Of a stretch of 64,000 nucleotides of DNA, positions 51,861 through 59,920 are shown piece by piece. Position 1 is the first letter of the stretch. Each line of letters opens with the position of its first letter. A program made the translations under genes and the position numbers. Under the pieces are notes generated by a model. The model had not been told where the DNA came from, ran no database searches, and saw only the letters and a list, made by a program, of their open reading frames with translations. The stretch comes from Actinoallomurus soli (GTDB lineage: Bacteria > Actinomycetota > Actinomycetes > Streptosporangiales > Streptosporangiaceae), in NCBI RefSeq assembly GCF_024055715.1, contig NZ_JAMXMV010000028.1, positions 1-64,000 of the forward strand, written 5' to 3'.

Positions 51861-54032
51861 GTGAGAACCGGCGAGGACGGGGGCACCGTGGGAGAGGACA
51901 CCGTGGCAGAGGGCACCGAGGACCTGAACGCGCTGGCCGCCGCGTACGGCGTCGAGACCTCCTACACGGACTGGCGGGGCCGGCCGTCCGACGTGCCCGA
52001 AACGACGATCAGGGCGGTGCTCACCGCGCTGGGCGCGGACGTGTCCTCGCCGGAGGCCGTACGCCGGGAGCGTAAGCGAATCGACCGGGAGCGCCGTGCC
52101 CGGCTGCTCCCGCCCACCGCCGTCGTCTTCGCCGGGGAGCCCCTCCTCGCGGCGGAGGACGCCGAGATCCGGATCGAGCTCGCCACCGGGGAGGAGCTCC
52201 CCCTCGGCCCTGGGGAACCGGCCTCCGCTCCCGGCGAGCCGGCCCCCGCCCCGGGCGAACCGGTCCCCGCCGCCGTGGCGGGGCGGCCGCCCGCCTCGGC
52301 GGCGGAGGCCGCGGGATTCCGCACGGCGTACCGGCTGCCGGCCGGAACGCCGCTCGGCTGGCATCGCGTACGGGCCCGGCGCGGCGAGCGGGAGGAGGTC
52401 GCGCCGCTGCTCGTCGCGCCGTCGCGGGCTCCGGACCCGGGCGGGCGTGAGTGGGGCCTGATGGCCCAGCTCTACTCCGTCCGGTCGAGCCGGTCCTGGG
52501 GCGTGGGCGACCTGGCCGACCTGCGGGAGCTGGCGGCCTGGAGCGGCGGCGAGCTGGGCGCGGGCTTCGTCCTCGTCAACCCGCTGCACGCGGGGGAGCC
52601 GGCGCCCCCGGTCCGGCCGTCGCCGTACCTGCCGATGAGCCGCCGCTACACCAGCCCGCTCTACCTGCGGCCGGAGGAGGTCCCCGAGTACGCCGCGGCC
52701 GACCCGGAGACGCGGCGCCGGATCGACGAGCTCGCCGGGCCGCAGCGGGCCCGGTCGGAGGGCACCGACGAGATCGACCGGGACGCGGCCTGGACGGCCA
52801 AGCGGGCGGCGCTGGAGCTCCTGGCCGCCGTGCCGCTCACGCCGGACCGCGCGGCGGCGTACGCCGCGTTCCGCGAACGCGAGGGCGAGGCGCTGACCGC
52901 GTTCGCGACCTGGTCCGCGCTGGCGGAGGAGCACGGGTCGTACTGGCCGTCCTGGCCGGCGGAGCTGCACGACCCCCGGTCCGCGGCGGTCGCGGCCGAG
53001 CGCGAACGGCGCGCCGGCCGCGTGGAGTTCCACCGCAGGCTGCAGTGGTGGCTCGACGAGCAGCTCACCGCCGTCCAGGACGCCGCGCGCACGGCCGGCA
53101 TGGCCCTGGGGATCGTGCACGACCTGGCCGTCGGGGTCGACCCCGGCGGGGCGGACGCGTGGGCGTACCAGGACCTGTTCGCCTCGGGGATGAGCGTGGG
53201 GGCGCCGCCGGACGAGTTCAACCAGCGCGGCCAGGACTGGGGGCAGCCGCCCTGGCACCCGCAGCGGCTCGCGGCGACGGGCTACGCGCCGTACCGCGAG
53301 ATGCTGCGCCACGTCCTGCGGCACGCGGGCGGGCTCCGGCTCGACCACGCGATGCAGGTCTTCCGGCTGTGGTGGGTCCCGCGGGGCGCCTCCCCGGCCG
53401 AGGGGACGTACGTCTCGTACCCCTACGGCGACCTGCTGGGCGTGCTGCTGTACGAGGCGCACGAGTCCGGGGCGGTCGTCGTCGGCGAGGACCTCGGCAC
53501 CGTCGCGGCGTACATGAGGGACGTGTTCGCCGAGCGCGGGGTGTTCGGCACGTCGATGGCATGGTTCGAACGCGACGAGAAGGGCGCCCCGCTGCCGCCG
53601 GAGCGGTGGCGTGAGCTGTGCCTGGCCACCGTGGGCACCCACGACATGCCGCCCATCGACGGGTTCCTGAACGGCGACCACATCGCCCTGCGCGAGCGCC
53701 TCGGCCTGCTCACCCGCCCGGCGGCCGACGAGTACGGCGAGCTCGCCCGCTTCCTGGGCGAGTGGAAGGAGCTGCTGACCTCGCTCGGCCTCGACACCGC
53801 GGACATGACGGCGGCGCTGCACGCGTTCCTCGCGCGTACGCCGGCGCGGCTGGTCGGCGTCTCGCTGGCGGACGCGGTCGGCGAGCGCCGCACGCAGAAC
53901 CAGCCGGGGACGACGGACGAGTATCCGAACTGGCGGATCCCCCTCGCCGACGCCGCCGGCCACCCGGTGCTGCTCGACGACCTCCCCCGCCACCCGCGCC
54001 TGCCGGCCGCCCTCGGCCCGGTCCTCGGCTGA
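51861..54032 (+). CDS. malQ: 4-alpha-glucanotransferase
   Basis: A 723-residue GH77 enzyme (amylomaltase) that moves glucan chains in glycogen and maltodextrin metabolism. An N-terminal helical domain and a Gly/Glu/Pro-Ala repeat (about 112–140, GEPAPAPGEP) precede the barrel. Catalytic residues lie in GLRLDHAMQVFRLWW (nucleophile Asp), VVVGEDLGTV (acid Glu) and VGTHDMPP (Asp). NPLHAGEPAPP and SPYLPMSRRY bind substrate. The GTG at 51861 lies 22 nt after the amidase. The long N-terminal extension is usual in actinobacteria. Confidence 0.94.
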   Translation: MRTGEDGGTVGEDTVAEGTEDLNALAAAYGVETSYTDWRGRPSDVPETTIRAVLTALGADVSSPEAVRRERKRIDRERRARLLPPTAVVFAGEPLLAAEDAEIRIELATGEELPLGPGEPASAPGEPAPAPGEPVPAAVAGRPPASAAEAAGFRTAYRLPAGTPLGWHRVRARRGEREEVAPLLVAPSRAPDPGGREWGLMAQLYSVRSSRSWGVGDLADLRELAAWSGGELGAGFVLVNPLHAGEPAPPVRPSPYLPMSRRYTSPLYLRPEEVPEYAAADPETRRRIDELAGPQRARSEGTDEIDRDAAWTAKRAALELLAAVPLTPDRAAAYAAFREREGEALTAFATWSALAEEHGSYWPSWPAELHDPRSAAVAAERERRAGRVEFHRRLQWWLDEQLTAVQDAARTAGMALGIVHDLAVGVDPGGADAWAYQDLFASGMSVGAPPDEFNQRGQDWGQPPWHPQRLAATGYAPYREMLRHVLRHAGGLRLDHAMQVFRLWWVPRGASPAEGTYVSYPYGDLLGVLLYEAHESGAVVVGEDLGTVAAYMRDVFAERGVFGTSMAWFERDEKGAPLPPERWRELCLATVGTHDMPPIDGFLNGDHIALRERLGLLTRPAADEYGELARFLGEWKELLTSLGLDTADMTAALHAFLARTPARLVGVSLADAVGERRTQNQPGTTDEYPNWRIPLADAAGHPVLLDDLPRHPRLPAALGPVLG

Positions 54033-54053
54033 CGCACCCGGCCCGGCCCTCGG

Positions 54054-55073
54054 TCAACGCTCCAGGATCGCGACGATGCGCGCCGCGACGTCGTGCAGCA
54101 GGGTGTCCGGCAGGATCGGCCGCCCGGCCGCCGCGGAGAACAGCTCGGGCAGGCCGGGCAGGCAGTAGACGGTGCTGGGCTCGGTGACCGCGCGGCCGAG
54201 CGGCTGGTTGCCGACCGACCTGCGGGTGCGCGCCCACGCCTCCTCGACCTCCTCGGGGCTGGGCACCCCGAAGCCGTGCCCGACGGGCGCCGCGTGGCGC
54301 AGCCGTACGAGGGCGCCGTCGGCGAACTCCTGGGCCAGCCGGCACCGGGCGGTCAGGGCCTCCAGCACGTCGGGGGACAGGCGCCCGATCACGTCGCAGG
54401 GGGTGCGGCAGGACCCCGCGCAGCGGCCGAGGGCGGACGCGAGCGTGCTGTGCTGGCGGTCGAGGTAGGCCCGCCATCCGGGGCCGGGCTCACCGGCCAC
54501 CCGCAGCGCGCGCTCGGCGGCGGACTGTTCGGGGCGCGTCAGGTCGCACTCGCGGGGCCGGCCCGGCTGCGGCATGATGCCGAACCTGCTGCCGTCGCCG
54601 CCGACCGCCGCCGGCAGCAGCGCCGGGTCGCCGGCGTGGCCGAGGACCGGTTCCCAGGCCAGCAGCGGGAGGTACTCCGAGGCGATGTGCAGGGCGGCGA
54701 CCAGGGCGGCCATCTCGCGCCGCCGCCACCGCGCCTCGATCACCTCGAGCAGCAGGCCGTACGCCGGGCGCAGCGTCCGCAGGGCGCCGCGCGTGCGCTC
54801 CTTGGCCGACTGGGGCATCCTGCTGGCCCGGGCGCGGGAGAGCAGGTGGTCGGGCACCTTGTGGGCGTCGACGACCGGGTCGCCGGTCACCTCCGGCACG
54901 CCGAAGTCCTCGGCGTCCAGGTCGATCAGCCGCTGGCCGAACGAGCACAGCAGCCGGACCTCGGCGGCGATGTCCGGTCGTAGCCCCGCGGCCCCGGCCT
55001 CGCACAACGCGGCGAGGTCTCCGAAGGCGTAGCGCCCGGCGAGTGTCGTGAGTACTTCCCGTGCCGTCTCCAC
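54054..55073 (-). CDS. Conserved hypothetical protein
   Basis: A 339-residue, mostly helical, soluble protein with no recognised domain. It opens VETAREVLTTLAGRYAFGDLAALC. It has scattered Cys (CSFG, CDLT, CAGSCRTPCDV, CRLA, YCLP) that do not form a standard cluster motif, and an EEVEEAWARTRRSVGN segment. It is not a transporter or secreted. The GTG at 55073 is chosen because upstream sequence is not conserved-looking; a start up to 55250 is open. It converges with malQ and is divergent from the micro-ORF/GTPase pair. Confidence 0.6.
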   Translation of the reverse strand: METAREVLTTLAGRYAFGDLAALCEAGAAGLRPDIAAEVRLLCSFGQRLIDLDAEDFGVPEVTGDPVVDAHKVPDHLLSRARASRMPQSAKERTRGALRTLRPAYGLLLEVIEARWRRREMAALVAALHIASEYLPLLAWEPVLGHAGDPALLPAAVGGDGSRFGIMPQPGRPRECDLTRPEQSAAERALRVAGEPGPGWRAYLDRQHSTLASALGRCAGSCRTPCDVIGRLSPDVLEALTARCRLAQEFADGALVRLRHAAPVGHGFGVPSPEEVEEAWARTRRSVGNQPLGRAVTEPSTVYCLPGLPELFSAAAGRPILPDTLLHDVAARIVAILER

Positions 55074-55413
55074 CCGTTCACTTTGCCATGCGATGGGGAC
55101 ATCGCCGCTGCCCGCGGCACGGATTCGCGCGCCGGGGCGGCATACCCGGTGAGCCGGGCGGCCCGCGGCGAACCGACCGGTGCAGTTACAAATCCGTATT
55201 CCAATCGGTGGATCTTGGTTCGCTCTCAGTGAGATCATGTCGGCTGACACGGCGATCGTCCGGTTTCCGTGCCGCCGCAGCGATCATGTGGCCCGGCCGG
55301 CCGCGACGGCGGTCAGGGTGACGAGCCGGGTGGCGCTCCTGTACGGGCCGGGTTATCCGCCCGCGTACGTCGGGCGACATATCAGCACAAAGGCAGGAAG
55401 AGGAGATTTGCTA
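55074..55413. other. Divergent intergenic region
   Basis: A 340-bp region with no convincing gene. An AT-rich patch at 55185–55240 (ttacaaatccgtattcc and following) probably holds the promoter for the micro-ORF/GTPase genes. An open frame that continues the micro-ORF upstream to 55180 has no ribosome site and atypical composition. Confidence 0.4.
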
Positions 55414-55548
55414 GTGACGCCGCAGCGGGCCGTACCGACCGGCACTTCCGACTGGCTGCCCTGGCTCGCCGCAGCCATGGCCCCGGACGCGGACGCCGTC
55501 TCCTCGCGCCTCCACCACGGCGCCCGTTCCAGTGAAAGCGGGTACTGA
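55414..55548 (+). CDS. Possible 44-residue micro-ORF coupled to a GTPase
   Basis: A short frame starting with GTG at 55414, with an AGGAG site about 9 nt upstream. The product is 44 residues: a TPQRAVPTGTS lead, an amphipathic DWLPWLAAAMAPDADAV helix and a His/Ser-rich end. Its stop lies 4 nt before the ATG of the GTPase, which has only a poor ribosome site, so translational coupling is plausible. It takes the place where a roadblock/LC7 or DUF742 gene would stand in a conservon. It may be a remnant or a real micro-protein. Confidence 0.45.
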   Translation: MTPQRAVPTGTSDWLPWLAAAMAPDADAVSSRLHHGARSSESGY

Positions 55549-55552
55549 GAAA

Positions 55553-56143
55553 ATGCAGATGGGAACCCAGCTCGCGGTCAAGGTGCTGGTCGCCGGTGGA
55601 TTCGGGGCGGGCAAGACCACCCTGGTCAACACGGTCAGCGAGATCCAGACGCTGCGCACCGAGGAGATGCTCACCTCCCAGAGCGTCGGCGTCGACGACA
55701 CCTCCGGCGTCGAGCAGAAGACCACCACGACCGTGGCGATGGACTTCGGCCGTATCACGCTCGGCGACGGGCTCGTCCTCTACGTCTTCGGTACGCCGGG
55801 GCAGAAGCGGTTCTGGTTCATGTGGGACGAACTGGCCGTCGGCGCGATCGGCGCGGTCGTCCTCGCCGACACCCGGCGCCTGGCGGACTGCTTCTCCTCG
55901 ATCGACTTCTTCGAGCGCCGCGGCATGCCGTTCATCGTCGGGCTCAACCGCTTCGAGGGCGCTGCCCAGCCCGACATCGACGCGGTCCGGGGCGCGCTCG
56001 ACCTCGACCCGCACGTGCCGGTGATCACCTGTGACGCCCGGGAGCGGGAGTCGGTCAAGCAGGTGCTCATCACCCTGGTCGAGCACGTCCTCGGCACCCG
56101 GCAGCGGCAGCGCCAGCGGTCGGCCGCCGCCTACAACGCCTGA
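55553..56143 (+). CDS. CvnD-type small GTPase (MglA/Ras-like)
   Basis: A 196-residue GTP-binding protein like the CvnD subunit of Streptomyces conservons. Its P-loop is GGFGAGKTT (15–23), G3 region FGTPGQKRFWFMWDEL, and the G4-like segment is VGLNRFEGA. Conservons normally also have a kinase (CvnA), roadblock (CvnB) and DUF742 protein (CvnC); none is near. ATG at 55553 is preferred over the GTG at 55532. The last codons and stop lie in a 38-bp tandem repeat. A strong terminator follows. It is probably a signalling switch on an unknown partner. Confidence 0.88.
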   Translation: MQMGTQLAVKVLVAGGFGAGKTTLVNTVSEIQTLRTEEMLTSQSVGVDDTSGVEQKTTTTVAMDFGRITLGDGLVLYVFGTPGQKRFWFMWDELAVGAIGAVVLADTRRLADCFSSIDFFERRGMPFIVGLNRFEGAAQPDIDAVRGALDLDPHVPVITCDARERESVKQVLITLVEHVLGTRQRQRQRSAAAYNA

Positions 56144-56277
56144 CGAGGACCGCCTGACGGGGCGCCGCCTACAACGCCTGACGAGGACCGCCTGACGGGG
56201 CGCCGCCTACAACGCCTGACGAGGACCGCCTGACGGGGCGCCGCCTACGACGGCTGACGGGGGCCGCCTGAGGGGGC
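56126..56277. repeat. 38-bp tandem repeat copying the GTPase 3' end
   Basis: Exact or near-exact copies start at 56126, 56164, 56202 and 56240 (gccgcctacaacgcctgacg…). The first copy encodes the C-terminal Ala-Ala-Tyr-Asn-Ala and stop of the GTPase. The next three repeat it untranslated downstream. Confidence 0.95.
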
Positions 56278-56347
56278 GCGCCGCCCGCCACGCCTGAGGG
56301 GGCGCGCCGCCCGCCACGCCTGACGGGGCGCGCCGCCCGCCAGCGCC
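56272..56347. repeat. 26-bp tandem repeat, three copies
   Basis: gggggcgcgccgcccgccac plus gcctga starts at 56272 and 56298, with a third copy at 56324. It follows directly on the 38-bp array and precedes the terminator. Confidence 0.9.
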
Positions 56348-56362
56348 AGACCGCAGGAGAAT

Positions 56363-56391
56363 GGCCCGGCCGGAAACCGGCCGGGCCTTTT
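56363..56391 (+). terminator. Terminator after the CvnD-like GTPase
   Basis: A perfect 11-bp stem (ggcccggccgg, 56363–56373 with 56377–56387), an AAA loop and a TTTT tail: a classical intrinsic terminator. It may also stop pepN transcripts from the other side. Confidence 0.92.
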
Positions 56392-56402
56392 CCACGCACT
56401 CC

Positions 56403-58934
56403 TTACGCGCTCTGGCGGTCCTTCTCCCGCGCCCGCAGGGCACGGGCGACGCCGTCGCGCCCCTCGACGAGGAGGCGGCGCAGGGCCGACGGCGGGTTCT
56501 CCGCCTCGAGGTACGCCGTGGTGCGGTCGATCGTGGCCGGCGAGATCACCAGGAACGGGTAGGCGGTCTCGGCGAACGTGCTGGCCATGTCGCTGGACCA
56601 CGACGACCAGACGCGGCCGACCTCGGCGAAGTACTTCTCGACGTACGGCTCCAGCAGCGAGATGTCGTCGGTGTCGACGAAACCGCCGAGCGTGGCGCGG
56701 TACAGCGCGTTCGGCAGCTCGCCGCCGATGATGCGCTCCCACGCCGCGGCCTTGGCCTCGGCGGTCGGGATCGCGGCGCGGCCGGCGACGGCGTGCCGCT
56801 CGCCCGCGGCGGTCGCGTCGCGGCGCAGTTCCGCCTCGACCTCCTCCTCGCCGGCCGCGCCGCGGACGACGAGACGGCGCAGCAGCGACCAGCGCAGGTC
56901 CGTGTCGACGACCAGGCCGTCCAGCGTGGTGGATCCGTCGAGGAGGCCGCGGACGTACGCGACGTGCTCCTCGGAGGTGGCCACCGACACGAACGCCTGG
57001 GTGTAGGCGAGCTGCCAGTCCGAGCCGGGCTCGGCCTCGGACAGCAGCGTGTGCAGCTCGTCGGCCAGCAGGCGGTAGCCGGTCTCCCGCCACGCGGGGT
57101 CGGCGTACTGCGAGGTCGCCAGCCGCGCCTGCCGCAGCAGCGTCTGGGCCACCGAGACGTCCGTGACGCCGCGGATGCCCGACAGCACCAGCCGGACGTA
57201 GTCGCGCGCGGCCAGCTCGGCGTCCCGGCACATGTCCCAGGCCGCCGACCAGCACAGCGCCCGCGGCAGGCCCTCGGTGATCTCCCCGATGCCGTCCACG
57301 AGCGTGCGCAGCGAGTGCTCGTCGAGGCGGACCTTGGCGTAGGTCAGGTCGTCGTCGTTGACCAGGACCAGGTCCGGGCGGCTCTCACCGACCAGCTCGG
57401 CGACCTCCGTACGGGCGCCGACGACGTCGAGCTCGACCCGCCTGCGGCGCACGATGCCCTCGTCGGTCCGGTCGTACAGGCCGATCGCCACGCGGTGCGA
57501 GCGCAGCGTCGGGTGGTTCTCCGGCGCCTCCTGCAGCACCGCGAACGAGGTGAAGCGGCCCTCGTCGTCGACCTCGTACGACGGGCGCAGCGTGTTGACG
57601 CCGGCCGTCTCCAGCCACTCCTTCGACCAGGAGGTCAGGTCGCGGCCCGAGGTCTCTTCGAGGGCGTCGAGCAGGTCGGACAGCGAGGTGTTGCCCCACG
57701 CGTGCCGGTCGAAGTAGGCGCGGACGCCGCTGAAGAAGTTGTCCCGCCCGACGTAGGCGACGAGCTGCTTCAGGACGCTGGCGCCCTTGGCGTACGTGAT
57801 GCCGTCGAAGTTGACCTCGACCGCCCGGATGTCGGGGATGTCGGCGGAGATCGGGTGGGTCGACGGGAGCTGGTCCTGGCGGTACGCCCAGGTCTTCCAG
57901 AGGTTCGCGAAGGTCGTCCAGGCCCCCGTCCACCGGGTGGCCTCCGACTGGCAGAGCACGCTCATGTACGTCGCGAACGACTCGTTCAGCCACAGATCGT
58001 CCCACCAGCGCATGGTGACCAGGTCGCCGAACCACATGTGCGCCATCTCGTGCAGGATCGTCTCGGCGCGGCGCTCGTAGGCGGCGTCGGTGACCCGCGA
58101 CCGGAAGACGTAGTCCTCCAGGAACGTGACGCAGCCGGCGTTCTCCATGGCGCCCGCGTTGAACTCCGGCACGAACAGCTGGTCGTACTTGTCGAAGGGG
58201 TACGGCCGGGCGAAGGCGCGGCGGAAGAAGTCGAAGCCCTGCTTGGTGACCTCGAAGATCGCGTCGGCGTCGAAGTGCTCGGCGAGGCTGGCACGGCAGT
58301 AGGCGCCGAGCGGGATGCGCTGGCCGTCGGCGACGTACTCGTCGCGCTCCACGTGGTACGGACCGGCCACCAGGGCGGTGATGTAGGTGGAGATCCCGGG
58401 CGTCGCCGGGAAGTGCCAGCGGCCGCCCTCGGCGCGGTCGGGCGCGTTGTTGGTGATGACCTGCCAGTGCTCCGGGGCGGTCACGCTCAGCTCGAACCGT
58501 GCCTTCAGGTCCGGCTGGTCGAAGCAGGCGTACATGCGGTGCGCGTCGCAGGTCTCGAACTGCGTGTAGAGGTACGCCTCCTGGTCGACCGGGTCGACGA
58601 AACGGTGGAGTCCCTCGCCGGTGCGGGAGTAGGCGTTGTCGGAGATCACGCGCAGCTCGTTCTCGGCGGCGAGCCCGGGCAGCGGGATGCGGCCCTTCTC
58701 CGGGTCGTACGATCCGGGGTCGAGCGCCTTGCCGTTGAGGGTGATCTCGCGGACCGTCGCGTCGTGGAGGTCGACGAAACTGGACGCGCCGGGCTCGGCG
58801 CAGCCGAACCTGATGGTGGTGTCCGAGACGAACGTCTCCGCTCCCGCCGTGAGGTCGAGATCGACCTCGTACGACTCGACGGTCAGCAGCCGGGCGCGCT
58901 CCCGCGCCTCATCGCGCGTCAGATTGCCAGCCAA
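56403..58934 (-). CDS. pepN: Aminopeptidase N (M1 family)
   Basis: An 843-residue zinc aminopeptidase. The substrate motif GAMENAGC, the zinc site HEMAHMWFGD and the downstream NESFA Glu are intact, with a long helical C-terminal ERAP1-like domain. It trims N-terminal residues from peptides in the cytosol. The start is taken as TTG at 58934 because GAGGAG lies 6 nt before it and the product then opens with the usual GNLTRDEARERA. The upstream ATG at 58976 lacks a site. It is divergent from the mycothiol nitroreductase gene, as in mycobacteria (Rv2467/Rv2466c). Confidence 0.95.
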   Translation of the reverse strand: MAGNLTRDEARERARLLTVESYEVDLDLTAGAETFVSDTTIRFGCAEPGASSFVDLHDATVREITLNGKALDPGSYDPEKGRIPLPGLAAENELRVISDNAYSRTGEGLHRFVDPVDQEAYLYTQFETCDAHRMYACFDQPDLKARFELSVTAPEHWQVITNNAPDRAEGGRWHFPATPGISTYITALVAGPYHVERDEYVADGQRIPLGAYCRASLAEHFDADAIFEVTKQGFDFFRRAFARPYPFDKYDQLFVPEFNAGAMENAGCVTFLEDYVFRSRVTDAAYERRAETILHEMAHMWFGDLVTMRWWDDLWLNESFATYMSVLCQSEATRWTGAWTTFANLWKTWAYRQDQLPSTHPISADIPDIRAVEVNFDGITYAKGASVLKQLVAYVGRDNFFSGVRAYFDRHAWGNTSLSDLLDALEETSGRDLTSWSKEWLETAGVNTLRPSYEVDDEGRFTSFAVLQEAPENHPTLRSHRVAIGLYDRTDEGIVRRRRVELDVVGARTEVAELVGESRPDLVLVNDDDLTYAKVRLDEHSLRTLVDGIGEITEGLPRALCWSAAWDMCRDAELAARDYVRLVLSGIRGVTDVSVAQTLLRQARLATSQYADPAWRETGYRLLADELHTLLSEAEPGSDWQLAYTQAFVSVATSEEHVAYVRGLLDGSTTLDGLVVDTDLRWSLLRRLVVRGAAGEEEVEAELRRDATAAGERHAVAGRAAIPTAEAKAAAWERIIGGELPNALYRATLGGFVDTDDISLLEPYVEKYFAEVGRVWSSWSSDMASTFAETAYPFLVISPATIDRTTAYLEAENPPSALRRLLVEGRDGVARALRAREKDRQSA

Positions 58935-59235
58935 GTGAACTCCTCGCCTCGTTTCACGACGTCGTGGTGGTATCAACGGTACGGCTCAGGGCGTGGCGGC
59001 ACGAACGGCAGGGCCGCCCCACCGCCCATCTAACCGTGAGTTGGCGATCACGCCCCCGGATCTGGGGGAACTCCCGGCGGAATGCCGACCGGAACGCGTC
59101 GGTTGCCGGTTACGGGGGCCGGCGTCGCAGCGACGCCCGGCCCCCGCGAGACGGGCCGGCGACCTCGATGTGAGGTCCGCCGGCGAGTTCGACGGCGGTC
59201 CGCGAGGACGCGCCCGAAGAGTGTGGAGGGTTGCG
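58935..59235. other. Divergent region pepN / nitroreductase with hairpin
   Basis: A 301-bp spacer without a gene. A strong GC hairpin at 59114–59145 (gggggccggcgtcg paired with cgacgcccggccccc, one bulge) lies about 90 nt before the plus-strand gene and may shape its leader or protect the mRNA. A longer in-frame extension of that gene through the hairpin looks non-coding. Confidence 0.45.
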
Positions 59236-59850
59236 GTGACCGATACCGAGCGCACACCGGTGGACTTCTGGTTCGACCCGAGGTGCCCGTGGGCCTGGAT
59301 TACCTCGCGGTGGATCCTCGAGGTCGAGCGGCTGCGGCCCATCGACGTCCGGTGGCACGTCATGAGCCTGGCCGTGCTCAACGAGGGGCGCGACCTGCCG
59401 GAGCAGTACGTCGAGTTCATGAAGACGGCGTGGGGGCCGGTCCGCGTGTGCATCGCGGCGGAGAAGAAGTACGGCGCCGAGGTGCTGGGCTCCCTCTATA
59501 CCGAGCTGGGCACCCGCTTCCACAACGAGCAGCGGAAGGACATCCGCCAGGTCATCGAGGACGCCCTCGAGGCGGCCGGCCTCGACCGGGCGCTGTCGGC
59601 GGCCGCCGACAGCGACGAGTACGACGAGGCGCTGCGAGCCTCGCACACCGACGGCATGGACCGTGTCGGCTACGAGGTCGGCACGCCGGTGATCTCGGTG
59701 GAGGGCGCGTCCTTCTTCGGCCCGGTCGTGTCGCCGATCCCGCGCGGCGAGGCCGCGGCGAAGCTCTGGGACGGCGTCCGCCTCGTCGCGGGCACGGACG
59801 GCTTCTTCGAGCTCAAGCGCAGCCGCACGCGCGACCCGATCTTCGACTGA
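59236..59850 (+). CDS. Mycothiol-dependent nitroreductase, Rv2466c-like DsbA-fold protein
   Basis: A 204-residue thioredoxin-fold protein of the DsbA/Mrx2 family. The active-site segment is FDPRCPWAW: the first Cys is kept, but Ala stands where a CXXC resolving Cys would be. The inserted helical domain (about 65–150) and VGTPVISVEG cis-Pro loop follow. Mycobacterial Rv2466c uses mycothiol to reduce nitro compounds and activates the prodrug TP053. The GTG at 59236 has a GGAGGG site. Its divergence from pepN matches the Rv2466c–Rv2467 order. Confidence 0.88.
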   Translation: MTDTERTPVDFWFDPRCPWAWITSRWILEVERLRPIDVRWHVMSLAVLNEGRDLPEQYVEFMKTAWGPVRVCIAAEKKYGAEVLGSLYTELGTRFHNEQRKDIRQVIEDALEAAGLDRALSAAADSDEYDEALRASHTDGMDRVGYEVGTPVISVEGASFFGPVVSPIPRGEAAAKLWDGVRLVAGTDGFFELKRSRTRDPIFD

Positions 59851-59864
59851 CGGCACCCGTGGCT

Positions 59865-59898
59865 GATCGTCCACTCCGGCCGGCCAGAGTGGACGATC
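59865..59898. terminator. Terminator between convergent genes
   Basis: A perfect 12-bp stem (gatcgtccactc, 59865–59876 with 59887–59898) and a 10-nt loop between the stops of the nitroreductase (59850) and the YbjQ-domain gene (59921). Confidence 0.85.
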
Positions 59899-59920
59899 CG
59901 GCGCCGGTGGGCTCAGTCGG

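Noticed and set aside
56126-56347. Repeats as a CRISPR array
   Set aside because: The copies are directly adjacent with no unique spacers, and no cas genes are near.
56361-59033. 890-codon plus-strand frame opposite pepN
   Set aside because: A mirror of pepN codon bias; the minus strand has all M1 aminopeptidase motifs.
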